DNA from: an uncultured Deferribacteraceae bacterium
GTDB lineage: Bacteria; Chrysiogenota; Deferribacteres; CAMZNJ01
NCBI GenBank assembly: GCA_947313855.1
Contig: CAMZNS010000047.1
Location: 1-13,351 of the forward strand
Length of the DNA: 13,351 bases
Reading direction: 5' to 3'
The notes beneath the pieces were generated by a model, which made no database searches, had not been told where the DNA came from, and saw only the letters and a program-made list of their open reading frames with translations. Positions 5,984 to 13,313 of the stretch are shown one piece after another; the stretch's first letter is position 1; each line of letters begins with the position of its first letter. The position numbers and the translations under genes were made by a program.

Positions 5984-7407
5984 TATTTTGCCCCCGCAGT
6001 GGATTTTTTGAGGGACATCCCCTCAGCGATTGTCATGATTATGTTGAACACAAACACAAGTATGCCGACGATGTAGATTGCACCACCGATTGTGGATACG
6101 ATGTGGTATGGGTATGTTGCGACTAGTGCGTCGCCGAATAGGTATTGCAGTGAGCCGTCGGGGTTCATGGCTTTCCACATGAAGCCTTGTATGAAGCCTG
6201 ATACCCATAGTGATACGGTGAAGATTAGTTGTCCAACGAGTACGAGCCAGAAGTGTATGTTGGCTAGTTTGATGCTGAAGATGTGTGGTAGTCCGTACAT
6301 TTTGGGTACGAAGTAGTAGGCTGATGCGGAGAGTATCATTGTTACCCATCCCATAGTGCCCATGTGTACGTGTCCGACAATGTAGTCGGTGTAGTGGACG
6401 AGTTGTGAGAGTGAGCGTAGTGCTTGTGTTGGTCCTTGAATGGTTTGGAGTCCGTAGAAGGTTATTCCGAGGAGGAAGAATTTTGTTAGGTAGTGTGATG
6501 ATACCCTGCTCCACTGTCCGAGTAGTGTCATGAAGATGTTGACCGCTGAGCCCCAGCTAGGGATGATGAGTAGCATGGACATTGCGATGCCGAGTGTTTG
6601 TATCCAGACAGGCAGTGGTGTGTAGACAAGGTGGTGAGCACCTGTCCAGAGGTACATGAAGATGATGCCCCAGAAAGCGATGATGGAGAGTCGGTGTGAG
6701 TAGATGGGGACTCCGAGGGCTTTGGGTAGGAAGTAGTAGAGGGCTGCGAGTATGGGAGTGGTGAAGAGGAAGCCGACGGCATTGTGTCCGAACCACCATT
6801 GTACGTTGGCGGAGTTGGCACCGGCGAATAGGTGGTACGATTTGAATAGTCCTGTTGGTATTGAGAGGTTGTTGACGATGTAGAGCATTGCGACGGAGAG
6901 TAGTGTTGCCATGATGAACCATAGGGAGACGTACATGTATTTCTCGTCCCTTTTGATGATGGTTAGGAGGATGTTGATGGTGAACATTACCCACATTATT
7001 ACGATGAGGAGGTCGATTGGCCATTCGAATTCGGCGTATTCGTTTGATTGTGTGAGTCCCATGGCAAGGGTTACGGTTCCGAGTACCATGATGATGTTGA
7101 ATAGGTAGAGTTGTGCTCGGGCCATTTTGGGGAAGAAGAGTTGTCGTTTGGTGAGTCGTGTTACCATGAAGAAGAAGACTGCCTGTTCCATTCCGATGCC
7201 TAGTCCGTATGCGAGTATGTTGGTGTGCATTGGTCGCAGTCTACCGAATTGGAAAACACTTCCGAGGTTGAGTTGTGGCAGTATGTATTGCAGCGACATG
7301 GAGAGTCCTATGACTAGTCCAACGGCTCCCCACACGAGGGCGGACAGGGTAAAACCGAGTACCGTAGCGTCGTCGTAAGCGTACTTGCCTTTTGAGTTGA
7401 TTAGCAT
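5983..7407 (-). CDS. ccoN: cbb3-type cytochrome c oxidase subunit I
   Basis: Catalytic haem-copper subunit, polytopic in the cytoplasmic membrane, reducing O2 to water and pumping protons. It has 474 residues and about 12 helices. Expected ligands are in place: H61 and H348 for low-spin haem b, H346 for haem b3, H208, H258 and H259 for CuB, and Y252 in MYLWTGAHH as the cross-linked tyrosine. Each sits one residue after its counterpart in the Pseudomonas stutzeri protein as I recall its numbering. The conserved glutamate of FEGP (E323 there), which hydrogen-bonds the proximal histidine, is Q324 here in TIQGP. The start at 7407 has AAGGAGG about 10 nt upstream. ccoO follows with a one-base overlap. 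Decamer repeats lie in the leader; no clear promoter or FNR box was seen. Confidence 0.96.
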   Translation of the reverse strand: MLINSKGKYAYDDATVLGFTLSALVWGAVGLVIGLSMSLQYILPQLNLGSVFQFGRLRPMHTNILAYGLGIGMEQAVFFFMVTRLTKRQLFFPKMARAQLYLFNIIMVLGTVTLAMGLTQSNEYAEFEWPIDLLIVIMWVMFTINILLTIIKRDEKYMYVSLWFIMATLLSVAMLYIVNNLSIPTGLFKSYHLFAGANSANVQWWFGHNAVGFLFTTPILAALYYFLPKALGVPIYSHRLSIIAFWGIIFMYLWTGAHHLVYTPLPVWIQTLGIAMSMLLIIPSWGSAVNIFMTLLGQWSRVSSHYLTKFFLLGITFYGLQTIQGPTQALRSLSQLVHYTDYIVGHVHMGTMGWVTMILSASAYYFVPKMYGLPHIFSIKLANIHFWLVLVGQLIFTVSLWVSGFIQGFMWKAMNPDGSLQYLFGDALVATYPYHIVSTIGGAIYIVGILVFVFNIIMTIAEGMSLKKSTAGAK

Positions 7408-7430
7408 GCGTTTGAGTCCTCCTTCTTTGT

Positions 7431-7488
7431 GTGCTAAAGTTGTGTAAAGTTGTGTAAAGTTGTGTAAATTGTGTGCTAAAGTTGTGTA
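7431..7488 (-). repeat. Decamer repeats in the ccoN leader
   Basis: On the plus strand three 10-bp units, TGTGTAAAGT (7441-7450), TGTGTAAAGT (7451-7460) and TGTGTAAATT (7461-7470), are flanked by identical 16-mers GTGCTAAAGTTGTGTA at 7431-7446 and 7473-7488. In the ccoN transcript this reads as a series of TTTACACAAC. It begins just upstream of the ribosome site, so it is placed to act as an operator or leader element, or is a neutral slippage expansion. Confidence 0.85.
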
Positions 7489-7710
7489 TTAGAGCTGTGT
7501 GGTGTTGCAAAAATTGCTAAACCAACGAAAATATTAGCCTGAGCTTAACAGATTACGACGCCTTAATCAACAATAATTTTCACATAAAAAACATCTTTTT
7601 GCACAATAAATAACAGGCTTTCAGTATTATTTAGGGTGAAGGAGGTTGTCTTTTGGGTTACGCTATTGCGTCAGGGGTTAATCTATTTTTTAAAAAAACG
7701 TAGAAAATGT

Positions 7711-7739
7711 TTGCTGAAAGACAAACTCTTTGTTAATAT
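7711..7739 (+). promoter_or_regulatory. Candidate promoter of the thioredoxin-like gene
   Basis: TTGCTG at 7711-7716, a 17-bp spacer, and TAATAT at 7734-7739. The spacing is ideal, but the hexamers are only moderate matches. The start of transcription would be near 7746, giving a leader of about 135 nt before the chosen ATG. Confidence 0.4.
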
Positions 7740-7880
7740 TTCATTGTTGACGCTTTAGTAAAGCTGTTGATGCCCCTGTTTGCGGGGGAGTTGTGGATCA
7801 AATTAGGTATGATATGTGCCGAGTGGAATGATGTCGCGGAGTGCCAAAAACTCTGCAAGGTGCAGTCAAAGGAGCGAATG

Positions 7881-8453
7881 ATGAATATTTCGTGGACTAA
7901 ACAAAACTACTTCAGGGTTGGGGGCGAGAAAAAGTTCCCTATGGTAGCCATACTACTAGGGGCGGTGCTTTCCCTTGTTATGTTGAGTGCTCCGTTGAGC
8001 AACGCATTTGCTGTTGGTACAGCACCAGACGGCTCGAAAGTGATGGTGTTAGAGAAGTTTAAGTACAAGGATTATCAGGCATACATCGCTGAGAACAGCA
8101 AGGATACCCTACTTGTTATCGGGTTTTTTGCGTCATGGTGTCCGTACTGTGCCGAAGAGTTCCCCGTGTTTGCTCAGGAGAATGTTAAGCTCAACAAAAA
8201 CGGTCAATGTGTAAGCTTCTTGGGTGCAAACATGCAGGATTCGTACAAGCCAGCGTTAGGTTTCATCACCAAGGCGGGCACAAATTTCGACACTGTGATG
8301 TTGGATAAGCAAACGGTTGCCAAGCTATTCATACGCGGGGTGCCCACAACTCTGTTTTACAGGGACGGGAAGCTTGTGGATATGATTGCGGGTACGGTGG
8401 ATCTGAAGTCGTTGAAGCAGCATGTTAAGGCATACGGTGGTCCTAACTGCTAG
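7881..8453 (+). CDS. Exported thioredoxin-like protein (TlpA/ResA type)
   Basis: Predicted thiol-disulfide oxidoreductase acting outside the cytoplasmic membrane. The start at 7881 has AAAGGAG 6 nt upstream; an adjacent ATG at 7878 would be only 3 nt from it, and a frame extending 38 codons further upstream has no supporting site. The resulting 190 residues begin with a polar stretch of about 20, a hydrophobic segment at 21-36 and a cleavage-like NAFA at 41-44, so it is either secreted or N-terminally anchored. The thioredoxin fold shows FFASWCPYC (82-90) with the active-site cysteines 87 and 90, and the cis-proline P155 in RGVPTT. Extra cysteines are C110 and the C-terminal residue C190. It diverges from the cbb3 oxidase cluster. 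A role in reducing apocytochrome c or copper-site thiols would fit, but the sequence does not show it. It ends at a strong terminator. Confidence 0.9.
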   Translation: MNISWTKQNYFRVGGEKKFPMVAILLGAVLSLVMLSAPLSNAFAVGTAPDGSKVMVLEKFKYKDYQAYIAENSKDTLLVIGFFASWCPYCAEEFPVFAQENVKLNKNGQCVSFLGANMQDSYKPALGFITKAGTNFDTVMLDKQTVAKLFIRGVPTTLFYRDGKLVDMIAGTVDLKSLKQHVKAYGGPNC

Positions 8454-8492
8454 CGTCTAGAGCCTAGAATTTTTCAGGGTGAAATCTGTTTT

Positions 8493-8535
8493 AGCCCCAT
8501 GTAGCCTGTTTCGATAGGTTTCGTGGGGCTTTTTT
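8493..8535 (+). terminator. Rho-independent terminator after the thioredoxin-like gene
   Basis: AGCCCCA at 8493-8499 pairs with TGGGGCT at 8524-8530, with an inner stem of AGCCT (8503-8507) against AGGTT (8516-8520), followed by a T run from 8530 to 8535. It lies 40 bp after the stop codon and separates this gene from ppaC. Confidence 0.88.
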
Positions 8536-8621
8536 GTTGCCATGCTGGTTGCCATGTTCCCACGTTGGTGTGCTGGTGTGCTGGCGTGTTGTTCATAATT
8601 ACGAGTGGTGTGTAGTGCCTG

Positions 8622-8650
8622 TTGCTAAAGTGGTTTAGATGTTGTATACT
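8622..8650 (+). promoter_or_regulatory. Sigma-70-type promoter of ppaC
   Basis: TTGCTA at 8622-8627, a 17-bp spacer, and TATACT at 8645-8650. Transcription would begin near 8657, about 87 nt before the ppaC start. It follows the preceding terminator directly, which supports a new transcription unit here that may continue into dnaX and recR. Confidence 0.65.
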
Positions 8651-8743
8651 CATCTAGTTAATAAATATGTTATGTAGTGTGCAGATGTATCACCTTTTTG
8701 TGGAGTTCTGTAATTGCAACTGCATACTCTGGGGAGCTTAATG

Positions 8744-10417
8744 ATGAGTACGGTTTATATTGTGGGGCACAAAAATCCGGATACAGATGCTATCTGTTCG
8801 GCATACGCTTACGCTGAGTTGAAGAACGAGCTTGCGACACGCAGTGGGGGTGGTTCCCGCGGTGAAGTTGGCGGTGATACGCATACTTATGTTCCTATTC
8901 GTTGTGGTGAGATGACGTTGCAGACGCAGTATGTGTTTGACAAGTTCGGTGTTGACTACATTGAGAAGCGTATGGAGGTTTATCCACGTGTTGGTGATGC
9001 CATGACGCCGTTGTCGAAGTTGTCCACCCTGCTCCATGACGAGCCTGTGATCCGTTTTGGGGCGTTGAGTGCCACAGATACCAAGCGTTACTACCCTGTT
9101 GTTGATGCTGTGAACGGCAAGTATTTGGGTGTTGTTGGTTTGAAGGAGTTTGCGGAGTTGTTGTTGAGCACCTCACTTTTGGAGCGTAAGCACTCTTTGG
9201 CGTTCAGTTATTATGGTGATATTCTTAATGGTAAGTGTTTGCGTGAGGGTTCTGGTGGTAGTGCGTACAGCATACATATGTCTTTTTTGAATACGACGAA
9301 GGATCAGGCATCGTCGCGAGTTGTTGTTGTTGATTACAGCATTGCGTCTAGTCACTGGTTGGATCTTCATCATTATGGTGCTGTTGTGATATCGTCGTTT
9401 AATGATGCTCACCACAGCATTGATGTTTCGCCTTTTGAGGGTTGGTTGTTTACGACCCCTCTGTCTAAGGAGGACACGTTCAAGCGTTTGCTGATGACTA
9501 TTCCGTCGGGTGAGGTTGCTGCACCGTTGGATTCTGTTTCGGTGACCGATTATCTTTATGCGGCGGAGAAGACGTTGCGAGATAAGCAGCTTCAGTCTAT
9601 TGCGGTTGTTGGTAGTTCGTCCAATCTTGTTGGAATGTTGAGTCGTGCGGATGTTATGTCTAGCATGGAGGGTAGTATGGGTAGCGAGAAGATTATTCTT
9701 GTTGACCACAACGAGCCTACTCATGCCATTGAGGGTTCCCATTCGGCGGAGATTTTGGAGATAGTTGATCATCATAAGTTGAATACGTTTAAGACGGACA
9801 TGCCTATCAAGGTTCATATGAAGCCTTTGGGTAGTACTTGTTCCATTGTTTATGGGCTTTACAAGGGTCACGGTATTGAGCCTAGTCGCGAGGTTGCTGG
9901 TTTGATGTTGTCTGCTATTTTGACGGACACCCTCGTGGGTAAGTCCCCCACCTGTACCCCTACTGATATTGCATACATGGAGGAGTTGGGTGCGATAGCT
10001 GGTGTTGATTATCGTCAGTACGGCATTGAGATATTCACTGAAACAGCTGGGTTGAAAACCAAGACAGCGTCGCAAATTATCCTTGACGATTACAAAATAT
10101 TCCACGAGCATGGTGTTAAGATCGGTATCGGTCAGTGCGAGATTGTTGATATTAATGAGGTGTTCCCTGTTGAGGGGGATATTCTCACGGAGTTGCAGCG
10201 TATTGCTGAAGCGGACGAGCTCGATTGGGTGATGGTTCTTGTTACGGATATTCTTCGGGAGGAATCGTACCTGTATTCGTCCAACTTCCAGGTAGGCGAG
10301 ACCCTCCTTGAGTACAAGCTTGAGGGTAGTCATAAGTATCACTGTCCGGGGATACTGTCGCGTAAGAAGCAGTTGACGCCCGAGGTTATGCGTGTTATTC
10401 GCTCCATCCACGCATAG
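8744..10417 (+). CDS. ppaC: Manganese-dependent inorganic pyrophosphatase with CBS and DRTGG regulatory insert (family II)
   Basis: Cytosolic enzyme hydrolysing pyrophosphate to two phosphates. It has 557 residues, the length of CBS-type family II enzymes rather than the roughly 310 of the plain form. The catalytic DHH domain is split: GHKNPDTD (8-15) at the N terminus, then VDHNE (320-324) and EIVDHHK (339-345) after the insert. The DHHA2 domain ends with the substrate motif SRKKQ (539-543). The insert holds one CBS motif at about 75-142, a DRTGG-like region at about 145-265 and a second CBS motif at about 266-310; in known relatives these bind adenine nucleotides and modulate activity. A start at 8744 has GGGGAG 7 nt upstream; the adjacent ATG at 8741 is also possible. 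A glycine-rich stretch (residues 34-44, GGGSRGEVGG) is an unusual insertion near the N terminus. dnaX follows after 83 bp. Confidence 0.95.
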   Translation: MSTVYIVGHKNPDTDAICSAYAYAELKNELATRSGGGSRGEVGGDTHTYVPIRCGEMTLQTQYVFDKFGVDYIEKRMEVYPRVGDAMTPLSKLSTLLHDEPVIRFGALSATDTKRYYPVVDAVNGKYLGVVGLKEFAELLLSTSLLERKHSLAFSYYGDILNGKCLREGSGGSAYSIHMSFLNTTKDQASSRVVVVDYSIASSHWLDLHHYGAVVISSFNDAHHSIDVSPFEGWLFTTPLSKEDTFKRLLMTIPSGEVAAPLDSVSVTDYLYAAEKTLRDKQLQSIAVVGSSSNLVGMLSRADVMSSMEGSMGSEKIILVDHNEPTHAIEGSHSAEILEIVDHHKLNTFKTDMPIKVHMKPLGSTCSIVYGLYKGHGIEPSREVAGLMLSAILTDTLVGKSPTCTPTDIAYMEELGAIAGVDYRQYGIEIFTETAGLKTKTASQIILDDYKIFHEHGVKIGIGQCEIVDINEVFPVEGDILTELQRIAEADELDWVMVLVTDILREESYLYSSNFQVGETLLEYKLEGSHKYHCPGILSRKKQLTPEVMRVIRSIHA

Positions 10418-10500
10418 TTTTTCATCGTTTGGAAGGGATCGTATTCGTATCAATCATGTTGTAGAAAAGTGGTAATTGGTCGTTATGGTGGAGGTTTATC

Positions 10501-12657
10501 GTGGCGTTTGAGGTATTGTCGAAAAAATATAGACCGCAGAAGTTTTCAGAGGTAGTTGGTCAGAGGTTTGTTGTCCGTGCCCTGCAAAACGCTGTCACGC
10601 TCAACCGTATTGGGAATGCATACATCTTTGCTGGTGCTCGCGGTACGGGCAAAACTAGTATGGCGAGGATATTCGCTAAAAGTGTGAACTGTACAAACCC
10701 TGTGCCAACATCGGACACCGACGAGCGTCTTGATCCGTGCAACGAGTGTGCTAGCTGTGTTAGTATTACCGACGGCTCCGCGTCAGATCTGTTCGAGTTG
10801 GATGCTGCTTCCAATCGCGGGATAGACGAGATACGCAAGCTTCGTGAGAGCGTTCGGTTTATGCCTGTTGAGAGCAAGTACAAGGTTTACATCGTCGATG
10901 AAGCCCACATGCTTACCGATCAAGCTTCCAACGCTATCCTGAAAACGTTGGAGGAGCCACCGAGTTACGTTATTTTCATCTTCGCCACCACCGAGTTGCA
11001 TAAGATTGTGCCCACGGTTATTTCGCGTTGCCAGTCTTTCCGCTTTGAGAAGATAGACAACTCTAGCATGGGTGCTCACCTCAAAAAACTCATGGACATG
11101 GAGGGGATAGCCTACGATGATGGTGGTGTTTCGGCTGTTGTGAAGCATGCTGAGGGGTGCGTTCGCGATGCCTTGTCCATGGTGGATCAGGTGATAGCCC
11201 ACGGTGGTGGTGTTGTGGCACAAAACCTTGCCGACAGTATGGGTGTTGTCAGCCATTCGTTTGCCAACGAGATGCTAAAGCATATTGTGCACAACAACGT
11301 GTCGGGGATAGCACAGGTACTGACGGATATGAATACTGCTGGGGCAGATTATGCCGATACCGTGGTCGGGTTGATTGAGAATGTTCGTGTCATGATGCTT
11401 CTAGGGCGGAACGCCAAGGGTGTTCTTGGTGGGGATGACGCCATGGACGAAGCGTACTACCAAGATCTGTTGGGGAGCTACCCTATTGAGATGGTGTTTG
11501 AGCTGTTTCAGGCTCTTTTGAAGGTGCACAACGATGTTAAGCGTTATTCTTTTGCGTCGTATGTGTTTGAGTTTGGTATGTACCGCTGTGCGAATCTGCC
11601 CGCCATGCCAGTAGGGGCGACTAAGGCTACGGGTGCTACGGGTGCTACGGATGCTACGGATGCTACGGGTGCGGGGTCGAAAGGGTCTCCGCGTAAGGGG
11701 AAAGCGTTTGGTGGTCCGCGGTTTGCACCAGCATCAGCAACGCCAGCATCAGCAACGCCAGCACCAGCAACGCCAGCACCAGCAACGCCAGCACCGGCAA
11801 CGCCAGCACCAGCAACGCCAGCAACGCCAGCATCAGCAACGCCAGCACCAGCAACGCCAGCATCAGCAACGCCAGCACCAGCACCAGCGGTTGTGCCTGC
11901 AAGTAATGACCGTGCTTTATCTTCGTTCGATATTGACGACAATACTGCTGAGTCCTTGCCCATGGGTGAAACGCCTAAGCCGTATGTACACACACCGCTA
12001 GCAGCGTCGGCACCAGAGCCAGCAACGCCAGCAACGCCAGCAACGTCAGCGTCGGCACCAGAGCCAGCAACGCCAGCAACGTCGGCAACGCCCACGTCTG
12101 AGCAGTGGTTGAGTCGTATTGAGAAGCGGTTTGTTACCCTTCTTACAGAGAAGAGCGTTCCCCTTGGCGGTTATATTTCCGATTGTAAGCTTGTATCGTT
12201 CGAGGAGTCTACGGGTGTACTTTGTTTTACTACCACGGCAAAAATATCTTACAATCAGGTGGTTAAGGCTGAGGCGTTGGAGTTTTATCAGGAGAAGGCA
12301 CGTGAGATTGTGAAGAAGGATACGGCAATGTTGGTTGTGTTCCTTTTGGATAAGAAGGGGAATCTGCTTAAGTCGTCCAATGAGTCTGTTGCGTTGCCGT
12401 CGTTCGCTGTGCAGTCTGCCAGCGACGAGCCTGCATCTGCCAACACAACACTGTCCGCCACGTCCGTGAATGGTAGCCTCCTTGAGGATCCTGCTTTGGC
12501 GGAGATATCGTCGGTTTTGGGTGTATCGTTTTCGGAGGGCGACATGTCCGTTGTTCCTGTGGAGGATCTTGCCCCTTCCCCCGATCCTCTCCCCGTGGGT
12601 GGCGATGTTGTTGATGTTGATGTTGACGATGTTGTGGAAGGTTTGGATGGTGAGTAG
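10501..12657 (+). CDS. dnaX: DNA polymerase III subunit gamma/tau
   Basis: Clamp-loader ATPase subunit that loads the sliding clamp and links polymerase cores. It has 718 residues and a GTG start with GGAGG 6 nt upstream (10490-10494). The AAA+ part shows Walker A GARGTGKT (45-52), the zinc-binding cysteines C64, C80, C83 and C86, Walker B VYIVDEAH (129-136) and the SRC motif (175-177). Clamp-loader collar sequence follows to about 370. Residues 376-530 are a low-complexity linker of Ala, Thr and Pro encoded by three different tandem repeats. A further folded region begins near SEQWLSRIEKRF (about 534), followed by an acidic tail rich in Asp and Val. No slippery sequence for programmed frameshifting was seen near the linker, so only the full tau form is predicted. 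recR starts 2 bp after the stop codon, indicating co-transcription. Confidence 0.96.
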   Translation: MAFEVLSKKYRPQKFSEVVGQRFVVRALQNAVTLNRIGNAYIFAGARGTGKTSMARIFAKSVNCTNPVPTSDTDERLDPCNECASCVSITDGSASDLFELDAASNRGIDEIRKLRESVRFMPVESKYKVYIVDEAHMLTDQASNAILKTLEEPPSYVIFIFATTELHKIVPTVISRCQSFRFEKIDNSSMGAHLKKLMDMEGIAYDDGGVSAVVKHAEGCVRDALSMVDQVIAHGGGVVAQNLADSMGVVSHSFANEMLKHIVHNNVSGIAQVLTDMNTAGADYADTVVGLIENVRVMMLLGRNAKGVLGGDDAMDEAYYQDLLGSYPIEMVFELFQALLKVHNDVKRYSFASYVFEFGMYRCANLPAMPVGATKATGATGATDATDATGAGSKGSPRKGKAFGGPRFAPASATPASATPAPATPAPATPAPATPAPATPATPASATPAPATPASATPAPAPAVVPASNDRALSSFDIDDNTAESLPMGETPKPYVHTPLAASAPEPATPATPATSASAPEPATPATSATPTSEQWLSRIEKRFVTLLTEKSVPLGGYISDCKLVSFEESTGVLCFTTTAKISYNQVVKAEALEFYQEKAREIVKKDTAMLVVFLLDKKGNLLKSSNESVALPSFAVQSASDEPASANTTLSATSVNGSLLEDPALAEISSVLGVSFSEGDMSVVPVEDLAPSPDPLPVGGDVVDVDVDDVVEGLDGE
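11626..11672 (+). repeat. 9-bp tandem repeat in dnaX linker (GCTACGGGT, 5 copies)
   Basis: Five copies at 11626, 11635, 11644, 11653 and 11662, with GCTACGGGT or GCTACGGAT, encoding repeats of Ala-Thr-Gly or Ala-Thr-Asp. The unit is a multiple of three, so copy number can vary without breaking the frame. Confidence 0.93.
11725..11888 (+). repeat. 15-bp tandem repeat in dnaX linker (Ala/Pro/Thr-rich)
   Basis: About ten degenerate copies of a unit like GCACCAGCAACGCCA, encoding APATP or ASATP pentapeptides, with one shorter unit near 11815-11826. The repeat keeps all plus-strand frames and some minus-strand frames open, which explains the long spurious frames over this region. The peptide is a proline-rich, probably extended linker. 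Confidence 0.93.
12004..12081 (+). repeat. 33-bp direct repeat in dnaX linker
   Basis: An identical 33-bp sequence starting GCGTCGGCACCAGAGCC occurs at 12004-12036 and 12049-12081, a 45-bp period. It encodes ASAPEPATPAT twice. Together with the two upstream arrays it shows that the linker grew by three separate in-frame expansions. Confidence 0.9.
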
Positions 12658-12659
12658 TT

Positions 12660-13313
12660 ATGCCTAGGTTAAAAGTTTTCGACGACTGTATCAATGAGTT
12701 GTCTCGCCTCCCTGGTGTTGGACGCAAAACAGCGACACGTCTTGCCATGCATATTTTGCGTCAAGATAATACCTATGCGACTAGGTTGAGCAACAGTATC
12801 CAGGCTCTTAAGGATCGGACACGGTTTTGCGATCTTTGCGGTGGTCTTGCCGAGTCGTCACTTTGTGGTGTGTGTAGCGATCCGTATCGTCAGAAGCAGA
12901 CCATTTGTATTGTTGCCGATGCTCAGGATATTCTGGCCATCGAGCAGACAGCACGTTTTCGCGGTGTTTATCATGCTTTGGGTGGTACATTGTCCCCCAT
13001 GGATGGTATCGGTCCTGAAGAGTTGCGTATGGATGAGTTGTTGGATCGCATCAGGGTTTCCCTTGCGTCTTCTGAGCTGTCTGCGTCTTCTAGTGGTAAG
13101 GTTGAGGTTGAGATTATTATTGCTACCAACCATGATATTGAGGGGGATACAACCGCCCTGTATTTGCAACGAATACTGCGTGAGTTTGCCCATAACGAGG
13201 GTGCAACCATACACATTAGTCGCATTGCGTCGGGGTTGCCGGCGGGTTCTCACATTGAGTATGCCGACGAGCTTACCATATTTAAGGCGATGGAGGGTCG
13301 TCGTCGCGTGTAG
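12660..13313 (+). CDS. recR: Recombination mediator protein RecR
   Basis: Ring-forming DNA-binding protein that acts with RecO (and RecF) to load RecA at gaps. It has 217 residues, somewhat longer than the usual roughly 200. Domains in order are an N-terminal helix-hairpin-helix, LPGVGRKTATR (17-27); a zinc finger with C57, C60, C69 and C72; and a Toprim domain from ICIVADAQD (82-90) through LGGTLSPMDGIGP (107-119) to IIIATNHDIEGDTTALYL (152-169). The end is the conserved GLPAGSHIEYADE (192-204). The extra length comes mainly from a serine-rich insertion at about 136-146 and a short basic tail. The start at 12660 is 2 bp after the dnaX stop codon, with only a weak GGTGAG ribosome site (12649-12654) inside dnaX, so translation is probably coupled. 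The small ybaB/ebfC gene often found between the two is absent here. Confidence 0.96.
   Translation: MPRLKVFDDCINELSRLPGVGRKTATRLAMHILRQDNTYATRLSNSIQALKDRTRFCDLCGGLAESSLCGVCSDPYRQKQTICIVADAQDILAIEQTARFRGVYHALGGTLSPMDGIGPEELRMDELLDRIRVSLASSELSASSSGKVEVEIIIATNHDIEGDTTALYLQRILREFAHNEGATIHISRIASGLPAGSHIEYADELTIFKAMEGRRRV

Larger units (their letters stand above)
7408..7880. other. Divergent intergenic region between ccoN and the thioredoxin-like gene
   Basis: No certain gene. It contains the ccoN ribosome site (about 7417-7424), the decamer repeats (7431-7488), an AT-rich middle part, and a candidate promoter for the thioredoxin-like gene. A strong GAAGGAGG at 7638-7645 is followed 7 nt later by a TTG-initiated frame of only 16 codons (7653-7703), listed under findings. 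No complete FNR-type TTGATNNNNATCAA was found; only a TTGATTAA half-site-like sequence on the minus strand at 7570-7563. Confidence 0.6.

Noticed and set aside
7767-7880. 38-codon upstream extension of the thioredoxin-like protein
   Set aside because: A good ribosome site fits only the ATG at 7881, and the extension would put the signal-like segment far inside the protein.
9173-10453. 426-codon minus-strand frame antisense to ppaC
   Set aside because: It is the shadow of ppaC, whose motifs and regulatory domains are unmistakable; the antisense peptide is Asn/Thr/Arg-rich with no recognisable domain.
11083-11088. A6 run in dnaX as a slippery site for making the gamma form
   Set aside because: It falls within the ATPase region (about codon 195), too early to give a functional short form, and no stimulatory structure or Shine-Dalgarno-like site was recognised nearby.
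11544-12095. Minus-strand 183-codon frame and plus-strand 122-codon frame (11633-12001) over the dnaX linker
   Set aside because: Both are created by the GC-rich tandem repeats, which leave several frames open.
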